A stretch of 64,000 bases of DNA from Clostridiales bacterium (GCA_003150485.1 QALX01000006.1:4643-68642), one strand, 5' to 3'; positions 54,431 to 63,640 are shown, counted from the first letter of the stretch. Translations and numbers: made by a program. Notes: generated by a model from the letters alone, not told the origin.

Positions 54431-54913
54431 ATGGAAACCTGTTGTTCCGCCTGGCAGGTGGAATTTACCTATCAAGTGGGCGATCTGCTCCGGACGCCGG
54501 AGGTCCAGTCCCTCCAGTCCTACTCCCACCATCACCGGGTCAGCCGTTATGAGCATGCCATGCTGGTGGCTCAGCTGGCCTTCCGGTTTGCCCGTACCTT
54601 CGGGCTGGACGGCCGGGCTGTGGCCCGCTGCGGTCTGCTCCATGACCTGTACGAGGGGGAGAAGAGCTGCCCCGCCGGTCCCTTCTTCTTTCTGCGCCAC
54701 GCCTGGCACCACCCCAAGAAGGCCGCGAAAAACGCCCAGACCTTGACCTACCTGACCGGGAAGGAACAGAATATTATTGAAAGCCACATGTGGCCCATGT
54801 GCAAGGCTCTGCCCAGAAGCCGGGAGGCCTGGCTGGTGAATCTGGTGGACAGCTTTGTGGCCATGCTGGATATTTTGGGCTGGAACAGCATGATCCTGCA
54901 GCCCACTACCTAA
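54431..54913 (+). CDS. HD-domain protein
   Basis: A 160-residue HD-superfamily phosphohydrolase. Motifs: HHRVSRYEHAMLVAQLAF (first His), CGLLHDLYEGEK (HD pair), ESHMWPMCKALP, and LVDSFVAMLD (last Asp). AACAGGAGGCGATTTTT precedes the ATG. Resembles YqeK-like or uncharacterised HD enzymes acting on nucleotides. A terminator follows. Confidence 0.85.
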   Translation: METCCSAWQVEFTYQVGDLLRTPEVQSLQSYSHHHRVSRYEHAMLVAQLAFRFARTFGLDGRAVARCGLLHDLYEGEKSCPAGPFFFLRHAWHHPKKAAKNAQTLTYLTGKEQNIIESHMWPMCKALPRSREAWLVNLVDSFVAMLDILGWNSMILQPTT

Positions 54914-54932
54914 AACGAATCACTCAAAAAAA

Positions 54933-54964
54933 TGCGTTTCCATTTCGGAAACGCACTTTTTTTG
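54933..54964 (+). terminator. Terminator after the HD gene
   Basis: Nine-bp stem (54933-54941 with 54947-54955), one C, then eight Ts. Confidence 0.85.
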
Positions 54965-54986
54965 CTTTTATGCTCTTCTGCCCTTT

Positions 54987-55559
54987 TTATTTTTGCAGGT
55001 CCTGTCCCAAAAAGTATTTCTTCATGGGCACGTACAGGACGGCGAACACCACCAGGCAGGCCGCCATGTCGATGACCATGTAGCTGCCGTTGTACAGGGC
55101 GGAATAGAACCAGGGAGAGGTCATGGTCATGCCGAAGAACTCGTCGGGCATGTACTCAGCCCAGATGGTGGCGCCCACCACCCAGTGGACCAGGAACCGG
55201 GCTACGGAGCCGATGACCGTGCCCGCAAAGACGCCCCACTTCTTCCCAGCACAGAGGCCGGCCAGCCCCAGCACGCCGAAGGCCAGGATGTAGTCCCCCA
55301 GCATAGACTGCCAGCCGATGGCAAAGCCGCCGTCCAGGAGCAGCTGCAAAATGCCAAAGACAAAGGAACAGAGCAGTCCGTCCTTGAGTCCCCAGCGGAC
55401 GGCAAAGAAGAAGATGGGAAGCATGGACAGGGTGATAGACCCGCCCTGGGGCAGCTCGTAGAGCTTCAGATAGCCCAGGATCTGGGCCAGTGCCACCATG
55501 ACGGCGCCCTCGCAGAGGGCACGGAGGGCAAAATGTGTTTTGTTGGTTTGTGCTGCCAT
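54987..55559 (-). CDS. thiT: Thiamine ECF transporter S component ThiT
   Basis: A 190-residue membrane protein with six helices. GALCEGAVMVALAQ-like start, LYELPQGGSITLSMLPIFFFA (the substrate loop) and WAEYMPDEFFGM are ThiT signatures; the Trp and Glu in the last bind thiamine. Imports thiamine with the shared ECF module. ATG 55559 follows AGGAGGAATC. The TPP riboswitch and terminator upstream confirm the substrate. Confidence 0.96.
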   Translation of the reverse strand: MAAQTNKTHFALRALCEGAVMVALAQILGYLKLYELPQGGSITLSMLPIFFFAVRWGLKDGLLCSFVFGILQLLLDGGFAIGWQSMLGDYILAFGVLGLAGLCAGKKWGVFAGTVIGSVARFLVHWVVGATIWAEYMPDEFFGMTMTSPWFYSALYNGSYMVIDMAACLVVFAVLYVPMKKYFLGQDLQK

Positions 55560-55603
55560 AGATAGATTCCTCCTTGTAATTGGATGGGCAGCGGCAGAAA
55601 GAA

Positions 55604-55626
55604 AAACGCCGCCCCTGGGCGGCGTT
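55604..55626 (-). terminator. Riboswitch expression-platform terminator
   Basis: Nine-bp stem (55605-55613 with 55618-55626) followed on minus by TTTCTTTC. It lies between the TPP aptamer and the thiT start. Confidence 0.85.
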
Positions 55627-55667
55627 GCTGATTGGACACATGGGTGGAGCAAATCCCGCTCCACCGT

Positions 55668-55752
55668 GAATCCACTTCCTACGCCGGCATAACCCGGATC
55701 AGGTTCTAGGGTGCAATCTCAGCCGCGGCTGCCCGCGGCGCCCCTGTGATTC
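55668..55752 (-). promoter_or_regulatory. TPP riboswitch (THI element)
   Basis: On minus, the conserved segments appear in order: GGGGCGCC, CTGAGATTGCACCC, GAACCTGATCCGGGTTATGCCG and GTAGGAAGTGGATTC, the last pairing with GAATC at the 5' end. A second hairpin (GGTGGAGC/GCTCCACC, 55642-55664) and a terminator follow. Confidence 0.97.
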
Positions 55753-55867
55753 TGTCGGGCCCTGGGGCCCGTTCCATTTTATGCTACCGCCTTTCCAGCC
55801 CCTTGTCAAGGGGATTCCGCCGGGACGGAACATTTTCCGGTCCGTCCGGCGGCGGACGGCCGCGCAA

Positions 55868-55900
55868 AAAGCCGCCCCAAGCCAAGTTGAGGCGGCCACT
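55868..55900 (-). terminator. Terminator of the P-loop gene
   Basis: GCCGCC..CAA arm pairs with TTG..GGCGGC with one bulge; on minus TTTTTG follows. Confidence 0.7.
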
Positions 55901-55908
55901 GTCATGGT

Positions 55909-56319
55909 TCAGGTGTATTTCTTGATGCCGTCGGCAGCCAAGTGGGCCTTGGCGGACATGGTGATGGTGAACTTGATCCGGTTCCGCTCGCTGAAGGCGT
56001 CCAGCCAGTCCAGGAACCGCTCCACCTGCTCCTCCTCGTCACAGCGGATGATTTTGGTCAGGTTGTCGATAAAGATGTGGGTAATATCGTAGTTGCCTGC
56101 ATAGATGCCGGACAGGAAGCCCTGAAACACCTCATAGCTGGGCAGTGTATACTCGTTTGTGGCGATCAGACGAATGTTGTAGTCGATGTCGTAAGTCAGT
56201 TCTTTTTTCGGTTCGATGCAAATCACGTTGCCGTGTTCCGTCTGGACGGCCGCATTGGCCAGGTCAATCAGCTGTTTGGTCTTCCCGGAGCCTGTATCAT
56301 CCATGATGACTCTTACCAT
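55909..56319 (-). CDS. Small P-loop ATPase-like protein
   Basis: A 136-residue protein with a Walker A-like loop at the N-terminus (IMDDTGSGKTKQLIDLA; the first Gly of the consensus is Asp) and a Walker B-like strand (DITHIFIDNLTKI). The rest is compact, with no second domain. It resembles the core of an AAA/RecA-type NTPase or a DNA-replication accessory fold but is too short for a full one. The ribosome site GGAGTG lies nine bases before the ATG. Neighbours give no clear pathway. Function unknown. Confidence 0.7.
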   Translation of the reverse strand: MVRVIMDDTGSGKTKQLIDLANAAVQTEHGNVICIEPKKELTYDIDYNIRLIATNEYTLPSYEVFQGFLSGIYAGNYDITHIFIDNLTKIIRCDEEEQVERFLDWLDAFSERNRIKFTITMSAKAHLAADGIKKYT

Positions 56320-56444
56320 GATTCGTCACTCCTTTTTTCCGCTTACCCCTGTTTCAGCGGGGCTTTTTTCTATCTCTACTCTACCATATCGTACTGAAAT
56401 TATCAACATTGTATTCCATGAATTTTCCGTAAATCTCCACATTC

Positions 56445-57782
56445 TCAGCCTCGGCCCAGCCGTTTGTTCAGGCGGCTGCCCAGGGCCTCATAGCCGGGCT
56501 TACCCAGCAGGCCAAACATATTTTTTTTATACGCCTCCACGCCGGGCTGGTTAAAGGGATTGACCCCCAGGAGGTACCCGGACAGACCGCAGGCCAGCTC
56601 AAAGAAGTAGATCAGCTGCCCCACGTGGTAGGCGTCCAGGGCCTCCACCTGGATCAGCAGATTGGGCACGCCTCCGTCCACATGGGCCAGCCGGGTGCCC
56701 AGCATGGCCTGGTTGCAGACAAATTTCAGGTCTTTTCCCGCCAAAAAATTCAAGCCGTCCAGATTTTCCTCCTCTGGGCCGATAACCAGGCTGCCCCGGG
56801 TCCGCTGAAAGTCCACGATGGTCTCGAAGAGCATCCGCTCCCCCTCCTGGATGTACTGACCCATGGAGTGGAGGTCGGCGGTGAGCTCCACGCTGGCGGG
56901 GAAAATCCCCCGGCCGTCCTTGCCCTCGCTCTCACCGTAGAGCTGCTTCCACCACTCGGCCATAAAGCGGAAGGCGGGCTCGTAACAGCCTAAAATTTCG
57001 ACCTTTTTACCCGCTTTGTACAGGGCGTTCCGGGCGCCTGCGTAGCGCCAGACAGGGTTGTCCAGGCTGTCCTTCCCGTAGGCCGTCAGGGCGTCGGCAG
57101 CCCCCTCCATCAGCGCCGTGATGTCCACCCCGGACACCGCGATGGGCAGCAGTCCCACGGCGGTGAGCACCGAGTAGCGGCCCCCCACGTCGTCTGGCAC
57201 CACAAAGGTCTCGTACCCCTCCGCGTCCGCCAGGGTCTTCAGCGCCCCCTTTGCCCGGTCCGTGGTGGCGTAAATGCGCCGGGCTGCCTCCGCCTTCCCA
57301 TATTTTTTCTCCAGCGCCGCCCGGAAGATCCGGAAGGCGATAGCGGGTTCGGTGGTGGTACCCGATTTAGAGATCACGTTGATGGAAAAATCCCGGCCCC
57401 CGATGAGCTCCAGGGTCTCCAGCACCGCGTCGGTGGACAGGGTGTTGCCCGTGAAGTACAGGTCCGGCGTATCCTTCTGCTTCAGGTTATAGTTGGGGCT
57501 CTGGAGCAGCTCCACCACCGCCCGGGCCCCCAGATAGCTGCCGCCGATGCCGATAACCACCAGCGCCTGGGAATCCTTCTGAATCCGCCGGGCCGCCTGC
57601 TGGATGCGGGCAAACTCCGCCCGGTCATAGGTCTCCGGCAGCCGGACCCAGCCCAGGAATTCCTGCCCCGCACCGGTGCCCTTTTGCAGGGTCTCCCAGG
57701 CCATCTTCAGCCGGGGAAGCATTGCCGTCATCTGTTCCCGGGATATGGCGCTGTAAATGGACGTATCATCTACTCTGATCAT
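56445..57782 (-). CDS. pgi: Glucose-6-phosphate isomerase
   Basis: Glycolytic enzyme, 445 residues, of the shorter bacterial type. Signatures: [48 protein letters not shown], the catalytic Glu/His region [14 protein letters not shown] and [19 protein letters not shown] 57782 follows AGGAGGAATGCGGC; an ATG 33 bases earlier has no ribosome site. Confidence 0.97.
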   Translation of the reverse strand: MIRVDDTSIYSAISREQMTAMLPRLKMAWETLQKGTGAGQEFLGWVRLPETYDRAEFARIQQAARRIQKDSQALVVIGIGGSYLGARAVVELLQSPNYNLKQKDTPDLYFTGNTLSTDAVLETLELIGGRDFSINVISKSGTTTEPAIAFRIFRAALEKKYGKAEAARRIYATTDRAKGALKTLADAEGYETFVVPDDVGGRYSVLTAVGLLPIAVSGVDITALMEGAADALTAYGKDSLDNPVWRYAGARNALYKAGKKVEILGCYEPAFRFMAEWWKQLYGESEGKDGRGIFPASVELTADLHSMGQYIQEGERMLFETIVDFQRTRGSLVIGPEEENLDGLNFLAGKDLKFVCNQAMLGTRLAHVDGGVPNLLIQVEALDAYHVGQLIYFFELACGLSGYLLGVNPFNQPGVEAYKKNMFGLLGKPGYEALGSRLNKRLGRG

Positions 57783-57878
57783 GCCGCATTCCTCCTCTTG
57801 GGCGGGCGTTGCCACTAGCTTATGTAAAGTTTACCATCGCCCCATTTAAAAAACAACGCTTTTCAGTAGAAAAAACCC

Positions 57879-58125
57879 GGGGAGCCGGTGTTTTCACCGG
57901 CTCCCCTTCTCACTTGATAGTTTAAGTGCGCGCAGCGCAGTAAACGTTTCGGTCCAGCCTTTTTCAGTGAGACTCCAAATCTGTGATTTGGCCAGTCGCA
58001 CTTACACAGAGTGCAAAAGCTGGTGGGGGTAAAAAACGTACCCTGTGCCCGTTAAGACGGGCACAGCCTGCGCTGCAAACGTGCCCTCGGCACGTTTGCT
58101 TCACGCTGCGGGGCAGAGCCCCGCA
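57879..58125. repeat. Second array of consecutive perfect hairpins
   Basis: Stems: 57879-57906 (12 bp), an 8-bp enclosing pair TAAGTGCG (57923-57930) with CGCACTTA (57997-58004) around an inner 57975-57991 hairpin (7 bp), 58043-58066 (10 bp), 58075-58099 (11 bp) and 58107-58125 (8 bp). No gene. The layout resembles the array at 48509-48774 but the sequences differ. Confidence 0.7.
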
Positions 58126-59283
58126 CTAAGCGTGCCCCGTGGCCATGCGCTCCAGCATCCCGCTGAAGATGCCGGAGAAGGTCAGGCGAGGCACCTCAGC
58201 CTGGGTCACCAGGGCGATCCGGCGCGCCTCCTTGCCGTCCACCGAGATCACCAGCTGGCCCACCTCGGCGCCCTTGGCCACCGGCGCCTGGAGGCTCTCC
58301 TTCAGCTCTACCTCTGTGGTAACGCTGCTCAGCTGATCCTTCTTCACCAGCAGCTTGCCGACCTCCGACAGTCCCACCTGCACCGTGTCCGCCTCCCCCA
58401 TCTTCACCGGCAGCGCGGGCAGGGCCTCTTTGGGGGTCACGTCCGCCAGGGCGTAGGCGCCAAAGCCATAGTTCAGCAGGGCCTTGGCGCTGTCAAACCG
58501 CTCCTTGGAAGTGGAGCTGCCCAGGACCACCGCCACCAGCTCCATATCGTCCCGGAGGGCTGAGGCGGAGATACAGAACCCAGCGCTGGAGGTGGAGCCG
58601 GTTTTCAGGCCGGTGGCACCGTCGTAGTAGTAAATCAGCTTGTTGGTGTTGGCCAGCTGGAACTCTCCGTCCCGTATGGTGTCCATCCAGGTGCCGGTGT
58701 ACTCCCGGATCAGGTCGTGCTTCAGCAGCTGGCAGCTCATCAGAGCGATGTCATAGGCGCTGGTCACGTGGCCCTTTGCGGGCAGGCCGTTGCAGTTGCA
58801 GAAGTGAGTATCCTTCATCCCCAGCTCCGCCGCCCGCTGGTTCATCTTATCCACAAAGGCGGACTCACTGCCGGACACAAACTCCGCCAGAGCTACGGCG
58901 GCGTCATTGCCCGAGGCCACCGCCACCGCCTTGAGAAGGTCGTGGACGGACATCTGTTCCCCCTCCTCCAGGTACACCTGGCTGCCCCCCATGGAGGCGG
59001 CGTAAGCGGAGCAGGTCACCTGGTCATCCATGGAAATCTGTCCCCCGTCAATGGCCTCCGCCACCAGCAGCATGGTCATTACCTTGGTCACTGAGGCAGG
59101 CTCCAGCTTCTCGTGCTCCGCCTGCTGATACAGCACGGTGCCGGTCTCCCGCTCCACCAAGATAACGCTCTTGGCGGAAACCGCTACGCCGGAGCTCTTG
59201 GCCTCCTTGCCGGCAGCAAAGGCAGTGGGAATCCCCTGCCAGAGCAAACACAGGGCCAGCAACCCAGTCAACATACGTTTCAT
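58126..59283 (-). CDS. dacF: D-alanyl-D-alanine carboxypeptidase (S11, DacF-like)
   Basis: Penicillin-binding protein, 385 residues, trimming peptidoglycan pentapeptides outside the cell. Signal peptide (1-24, ending AFAAG), active-site SxxK in EPASVTKV (S64, K67), SGN at 124-126, KTG at 227-229, and a C-terminal PBP5-type beta domain. Start ATG 59283 follows GGAGGAAGGCAAA. DacF types act in the forespore of Firmicutes; the exact class is inferred from length. Confidence 0.92.
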   Translation of the reverse strand: MKRMLTGLLALCLLWQGIPTAFAAGKEAKSSGVAVSAKSVILVERETGTVLYQQAEHEKLEPASVTKVMTMLLVAEAIDGGQISMDDQVTCSAYAASMGGSQVYLEEGEQMSVHDLLKAVAVASGNDAAVALAEFVSGSESAFVDKMNQRAAELGMKDTHFCNCNGLPAKGHVTSAYDIALMSCQLLKHDLIREYTGTWMDTIRDGEFQLANTNKLIYYYDGATGLKTGSTSSAGFCISASALRDDMELVAVVLGSSTSKERFDSAKALLNYGFGAYALADVTPKEALPALPVKMGEADTVQVGLSEVGKLLVKKDQLSSVTTEVELKESLQAPVAKGAEVGQLVISVDGKEARRIALVTQAEVPRLTFSGIFSGMLERMATGHA

Positions 59284-59436
59284 TTTGCCTTCCTCCCATC
59301 AAACTGCTCTTTCCCTTCAGTTTATGGAAATCGGAACGGACTATACTGCCATTTTCTCGACCGGACGTCTCTTTCTCCCTTCCCCCACAAAAAAAGCGGC
59401 AGCCTGCCTGTCACAGACTGCCGCTCAACCGCCTTT

Positions 59437-60156
59437 TCACTCCCGCCGCCAGTGCCAGGGAAGCAGCAGCACCACCATCACCGCCACCGCCAGCAGGGCG
59501 TAGGCGGGCAGGTACCAGGCAGGGCCGGTCACCTCCAGCAGCAGGGCCAGCGGGGAGTTGGGGGACGCAGTGTTGAGAAAGAAATAATTGGTGCCCCAGG
59601 TCCGGTTGAACAGCCAGATGGGCGGCGTCACCACCGCCAGGAACAGCAGGGGCTTCCAGATGGCGGACAGCCGGGGCCGGATGGTTCCCGCCGCCAGCTG
59701 GAGCACCGGAAAGAGGATCAGCAGGCCGTGGACCAGAAAACTGTTGATATTCATCAGGCTCCACTGGGGATAGACTGTCCAGTCCGGAAACACCAGGGCC
59801 GCCGCCGCCCCGGGCAGGCACAGGGTATAGAGTACCTGGCCCAGCCAGTTCCAGCTCCGCCACGAAAACAGCAGGTACAAAAAAGGCGCCAGCTCGCACA
59901 GGTGCAGGGGCAGGCTGTACACCGTCAGATGACCGGTCAGGGCCAGCACCGCTTTTTCGACTGCAATCAGCAGGCACAGAAGGACCGCCAGGCGCCGGCT
60001 GTAGGTTCGCTGCCGGTATTCGGGCTGCTGGAGAAAGAGTGCCGTCAGCACGATCACCGCCAGGACAATCCCGCCCATCCAGCACAGGTGGGCGGTTCCA
60101 AAGAGCGAAAAGCCCGCCCCCGCAGGCAGCTCGCTTTCATAGGTAAAAAAATGCAC
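59437..60156 (-). CDS. YwaF-family integral membrane protein
   Basis: A 239-residue protein with seven hydrophobic helices. The pattern matches the YwaF/TIGR02206 family: FGTAHLCWMGGI near the start, YSLPLHLCELAPFLYL, NINSFLVHGLLILFP, and the late NTASPNSPL. Function unknown. The start is taken as GTG 60156, eight bases after AAAGGGG; an in-frame TTG at 60162 lies too close to that site. Confidence 0.85.
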   Translation of the reverse strand: MHFFTYESELPAGAGFSLFGTAHLCWMGGIVLAVIVLTALFLQQPEYRQRTYSRRLAVLLCLLIAVEKAVLALTGHLTVYSLPLHLCELAPFLYLLFSWRSWNWLGQVLYTLCLPGAAAALVFPDWTVYPQWSLMNINSFLVHGLLILFPVLQLAAGTIRPRLSAIWKPLLFLAVVTPPIWLFNRTWGTNYFFLNTASPNSPLALLLEVTGPAWYLPAYALLAVAVMVVLLLPWHWRRE

Positions 60157-60272
60157 GGTCAAGTCCCCTTTCTCCGTTCTCTGTTTTAGGATGCCCGGAA
60201 ACTCCGTCCTCCTATCGCCGCAAAAAAGAAAAACGGGGCGTTTTACAAAGGTAAAACGCCCCGTGAACTGGT

Positions 60273-60701
60273 TTACCTGATTTCCAGCCTTCTGGACTCC
60301 GGTACGGCTTCCGCCTTCTTGGGCATCTCCAGGGTCAGCACCCCGTTCTGATACGCCGCCGTCACGTGCTCGGTGTCTACGCCGGACACATCAAAGGTTC
60401 TGCTGAAGCTGCCGAAGGAGCGTTCGCAGCGGACGTAGTTGCCCTGCTGGTCCTTCTCCTCATACTGGGAGTGGCGCTGGGCAGAGATGGTCATGGCGTC
60501 GCCGTTCAGGTCGATGTGCAGATCTTCCTTCTCCACGCCGGGCAGGTCGGCCTTGAGCTGATAGCTGTCGCCGTTGTCCTTGATATCCATGCTGAAATCA
60601 GGGCTGCCGCCGGGGCCGAAGAAGGTAGTCGCCAGATTCTCAAACTCCTGGAAGGGGTCCGTCAAAAAGGAATTGGGACGAAACGTAGTCATACCAAACA
60701 T
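60273..60701 (-). CDS. hsp20: Small heat shock protein, Hsp20/alpha-crystallin family
   Basis: A 142-residue ATP-independent holdase. The alpha-crystallin domain covers about 38-135 (SMDIKDNGDSYQLKADLPGVEKEDLHI, GSFSRTFDVSGVDTEHVTAAYQNGVLTLEMPKK). The N-terminal MFGMTTFRPNSFLTDPFQEFENL is typical. ATG 60701 follows GGAGG. A perfect CIRCE element about 210 bases upstream suggests HrcA repression. Confidence 0.93.
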   Translation of the reverse strand: MFGMTTFRPNSFLTDPFQEFENLATTFFGPGGSPDFSMDIKDNGDSYQLKADLPGVEKEDLHIDLNGDAMTISAQRHSQYEEKDQQGNYVRCERSFGSFSRTFDVSGVDTEHVTAAYQNGVLTLEMPKKAEAVPESRRLEIR

Positions 60702-60909
60702 AAAAATGCCTCCAATGAAATTTGAATTCAATCCGATTCATTTCTATGCTACGGTGGGTGCGGATTGTACGCCGTCGCAAGATAGATGCGGTCATCCGGC
60801 ATCCAGTTGGGATGGGGGATGGCGGAGCGGGTGATCACCTTTTCTATGCTTGTAGGATAGCCCTTTCTTATGAAGAATCTTTGTCAAAATTATGAACGGC
60901 CTGTAAACA

Positions 60910-60936
60910 TTAGCACTCTTTTGTTTTGAGTGCTAA
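60910..60936. promoter_or_regulatory. CIRCE operator (HrcA binding site)
   Basis: TTAGCACTC, nine bases, GAGTGCTAA, an exact match to the CIRCE consensus. It lies upstream of hsp20 on the minus strand and just after the ktrA stop. A minus-strand TTGACA occurs near 60890; no good -10 is seen. Confidence 0.92.
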
Positions 60937-60949
60937 TGTTTCTCAACGG

Positions 60950-61594
60950 TTACAAAAAGGGTTTGACCTCCTTGCTGGCGCCCAGGATAAAGATGCTCTC
61001 CTGACCGGTAAACCGGTAGGCAGGACTCACCACCGGGTCCACCGTCTCCCCCACCCGGACAGCCAGAATATTCACATGGTGCTTGCGGCGGACCTGAAGC
61101 TCCTCAATGCTCTTGCCCATCCACTCCTTGGGCGCCGAGATCTCGTAAATGGCGTACTCCGGCGTCAGCTGGAAGAAGTCCAGCACGTGGTTGGCGGAGT
61201 ATTTGACGGCAGCATGGCGGGCCATATCCCGTTCCGGATAGATCACCTGGTCCGCTCCGTTGCGCAGCAGGAACTTGGCATGGATCTCCCCCGCCGCACG
61301 GGACACCACAAACTGGGCGCCAAAGTCCTTCAGCAGCGCCGTCACCTCCAGAGACGCCTGGAAGTTGTCCCCGATAGCCACAACACACACGTCAAAGTTG
61401 CGCACCCCCAGGGTGCGGATAAAGTTCTCGTCGGTGGCGTCGGCAATCTGGGCGCTGGTCAGGCAGGACAGGCATTGCTCTACCTTGTCCTCGTCGATAT
61501 CTACGCCCAGGACCTCGTCCTTCAGCTCCTGCATCCGCTCTGCCATATGGTAGCCAAACCGGCCTAGGCCAATCAATAACACAGATTTTGCCAT
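60950..61594 (-). CDS. ktrA: Potassium uptake regulator KtrA/TrkA
   Basis: A 214-residue cytosolic gating subunit: RCK_N Rossmann domain (about 1-130; VLLIGLGRFGYHMAERM, DATDENFIRTLGV) binding NAD/ATP and an RCK_C domain (about 135-214), the usual site for c-di-AMP. ATG 61594 follows GGAGG. It directly follows ktrB, 18 bases apart, so the two form the KtrAB K+ channel. Confidence 0.95.
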   Translation of the reverse strand: MAKSVLLIGLGRFGYHMAERMQELKDEVLGVDIDEDKVEQCLSCLTSAQIADATDENFIRTLGVRNFDVCVVAIGDNFQASLEVTALLKDFGAQFVVSRAAGEIHAKFLLRNGADQVIYPERDMARHAAVKYSANHVLDFFQLTPEYAIYEISAPKEWMGKSIEELQVRRKHHVNILAVRVGETVDPVVSPAYRFTGQESIFILGASKEVKPFL

Positions 61595-61612
61595 TCTTTC
61601 CTCCATTTCTTC

Positions 61613-62950
61613 TTATCCAATTCCGATGGATTCTTCCGGGTAAGTGTGCCGGGGCCGTTTGCTGCCCCCTGACACCGCGTAAACCATGGTCAGTCCCCCG
61701 ACCCGGCCAAAGTACATAAGCAGGATCAGAATCAACTGGGACACCCCGTGGAGCTGGTTGGTAACACCCAGGGTCAATCCCACCGTGCCGATGGCGGAGG
61801 CACACTCAAAGAGGGACTCCGAAAGCAGAATGGGCTCCAGCTGGCTGATACACAGTCCGGCAACCAGGAACATCGCCCCGTAGAGGACGGTGACCACCAG
61901 GGCCCGCAGAATCACCTGCTGGGGAATCTTCCGGCCGTAGCAGTGTACCTCGTTGTTTCCTTTGAATCCGGCCCGGACCGACAGCAGCAGAATCGCCAGG
62001 GTCGTGGTCTTGATGCCGCCGGCCGTGGAGGACGGAGAGCCGCCCACCAGCATCAGGCAGATGGTCAGCAGTTTGGAACCGCCGTTGAGCTGAGCCAGAT
62101 CCACGGTGTTAAAGCCCGCCGTCCGAGGTGACACCGCCTGGAACAGGGATGCCCAGAACCGCTGGCCCAGGGTCAGGTCCCAGCTGTCAAACTCCCAGCA
62201 GAAAAACCAGAGGGTGGGCAACACGATCAGCAGGCCGGTGACGGTGAGCACCAGCTTGGTTTGAAGGGTGTAGGCACGGAAGTGGAATTTGTTCTTGGAT
62301 AGATCCTCCCAGACAAAAAAACCGATACCGCCCACAACAATCAGCGCCATAGTGGTACAGTTGACCAGCGGGTCCCCTACGTAACCAGTTAGAGAGGAAA
62401 AAGGAGCTCTATGGCCCATCAAGTCAAAGCCCGCATTACAAAATGCGGAGATGGCATGGAACACGCTGTACCAGATGCCCCGCAGGAGGCCGTACTGGGG
62501 CACAAATCGGATGGCAAAGAGACAGGCACCAATCCCCTCAAAGGTCAGGGTCATGCGCAGGATAAAGCGGAGCAGACGGATGATACCGCCGATCTGGGGC
62601 GCGCCGATGGACTCCTGCAGAAGGAAGCGGCTGGCCAGCCCGATCCGTTTCCCGGCAATCTGGGACAAGGATACGGCCACGGTAACCACACCCATACCGC
62701 CAATCTGGATCAGGGTCAGGATCACCAGCTGCCCAAAAAGCGTCCAGCCGGTGGCCGTGTCCAGGACGATCAGCCCGGTGACGCAGGTGGCAGAGGTTGC
62801 GGTGAAAAATGCCGTTAGAAATCCGGCGCCGCCAGGTTGGACCGATGCAGCGGGGAGCATCAGCAGGCAGGTTCCAAACAGAATCAGCGCCAAAAATCCT
62901 CGCAGTACAATTTTTGCCGGCGTCAGCCGGAAGCAGAACGCAACGTTCAT
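61613..62950 (-). CDS. ktrB: Potassium channel subunit KtrB/TrkH
   Basis: A 445-residue membrane K+ transporter with four M1-P-M2 repeats and four filter segments: TSATCVTGL, SAFCNAGF, SPRTAGFN and ASAIGTVGLT, each with the conserved Gly. Gated by the KtrA ring encoded next. Promoter on minus (below) and ribosome site GGAGG near 62962. The start MNVAFCFRLTPAKIV fits. Confidence 0.96.
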   Translation of the reverse strand: MNVAFCFRLTPAKIVLRGFLALILFGTCLLMLPAASVQPGGAGFLTAFFTATSATCVTGLIVLDTATGWTLFGQLVILTLIQIGGMGVVTVAVSLSQIAGKRIGLASRFLLQESIGAPQIGGIIRLLRFILRMTLTFEGIGACLFAIRFVPQYGLLRGIWYSVFHAISAFCNAGFDLMGHRAPFSSLTGYVGDPLVNCTTMALIVVGGIGFFVWEDLSKNKFHFRAYTLQTKLVLTVTGLLIVLPTLWFFCWEFDSWDLTLGQRFWASLFQAVSPRTAGFNTVDLAQLNGGSKLLTICLMLVGGSPSSTAGGIKTTTLAILLLSVRAGFKGNNEVHCYGRKIPQQVILRALVVTVLYGAMFLVAGLCISQLEPILLSESLFECASAIGTVGLTLGVTNQLHGVSQLILILLMYFGRVGGLTMVYAVSGGSKRPRHTYPEESIGIG

Positions 62951-63044
62951 AAAAAGCCTCCTCTTCCCTCGCCAGACTGCTAAAATGAATCAGAAACCGT
63001 TCTGAACTGTCCATTTTCCGCACTTGGGCGAACCGTTGAAAGTA

Positions 63045-63073
63045 TTATAGCATGACCAGCTTGAAATTGAAAC
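63045..63073 (-). promoter_or_regulatory. Promoter of ktrBA
   Basis: On minus TTTCAA (near 63073), 17-bp spacer, TATAAT (near 63045-63050). It lies downstream of the hairpin at 63103-63136. Confidence 0.6.
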
Positions 63074-63094
63074 CTATTATGCGCCGGACCTATC

Positions 63095-63226
63095 TGCAAA
63101 GCAAATACCCGGCACCCCATCGGATACCGGGTATTTCCCCGCTTGTTTGCGTTGACATCTTACCTTGCCCACGTGGGGCGCTTCTTCTTACCACCTATAG
63201 TATACCATAATTTGGTTTGCTGTCAA
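63095..63226 (-). ncRNA. Candidate small RNA or leader upstream of ktrB
   Basis: A promoter TTGACA (63226-63221), 16 bp, TATACT (63204-63199) on minus is followed about 60 bases later by a 10-bp hairpin (AAATACCCGG, 63103-63112, with CCGGGTATTT, 63127-63136). The transcript would be 90-110 nt with an internal GCCC-CACGT-GGGC hairpin. A 22-codon frame with ATG and a weak ribosome site overlaps it. The T-run is weak, so it could instead be a leader of ktrB. Confidence 0.4.
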
Positions 63227-63279
63227 TTCCCACCTGCGTAAAATGGCTATTATTCCAATAATACAGAGCAGAAAAATCC

Positions 63280-63318
63280 GACAAAAAACCGTGCAATCTT
63301 TTGATTGCACGGTTTTTT
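63280..63318 (-). terminator. Terminator of the tRNA cluster
   Basis: AAAACCGTGCAATC pairs with GATTGCACGGTTTT around an AAAA loop; on minus six Ts follow. Confidence 0.9.
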
Positions 63319-63320
63319 GG

Positions 63321-63393
<73 letters not shown>

Positions 63394-63400
63394 AAATTGG

Positions 63401-63474
63401 CGACCCGGATCGGGCTCGAACCGACGACCTCTAGCGTGACAGGCTAGCGTTCTAACCAACTGAACTACCGGGCC
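63401..63474 (-). tRNA. tRNA-Asp (GTC anticodon)
   Basis: Acceptor GGCCCGG/CCGGGTC, anticodon stem CTAGC/GCTAG with loop CTGTCAC (GTC), discriminator G, encoded CCA. Lies seven bases from tRNA-Thr. Confidence 0.96.
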
Positions 63475-63528
63475 AATTTGAAATAAAGTAAAATAATATA
63501 TGAACAACAAACGTTGCGGCTTACGTGG

Positions 63529-63601
63529 CAGGGGCAGAAGGAATCGAACCCTCGGCACGCGGTTTTGGAGACCGCTGCTCTACCTGCTGAGCTATACCCC
63601 T
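63529..63601 (-). tRNA. tRNA-Trp (CCA anticodon)
   Basis: Acceptor AGGGGTA/TGCCCCT, anticodon stem GCGGT/ACCGC with loop CTCCAAA (CCA), discriminator G, encoded CCA. Confidence 0.95.
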
Positions 63602-63640
63602 ATCTAGCTAAGGCCTTGCACAACCCTGATGAAACGCTGG

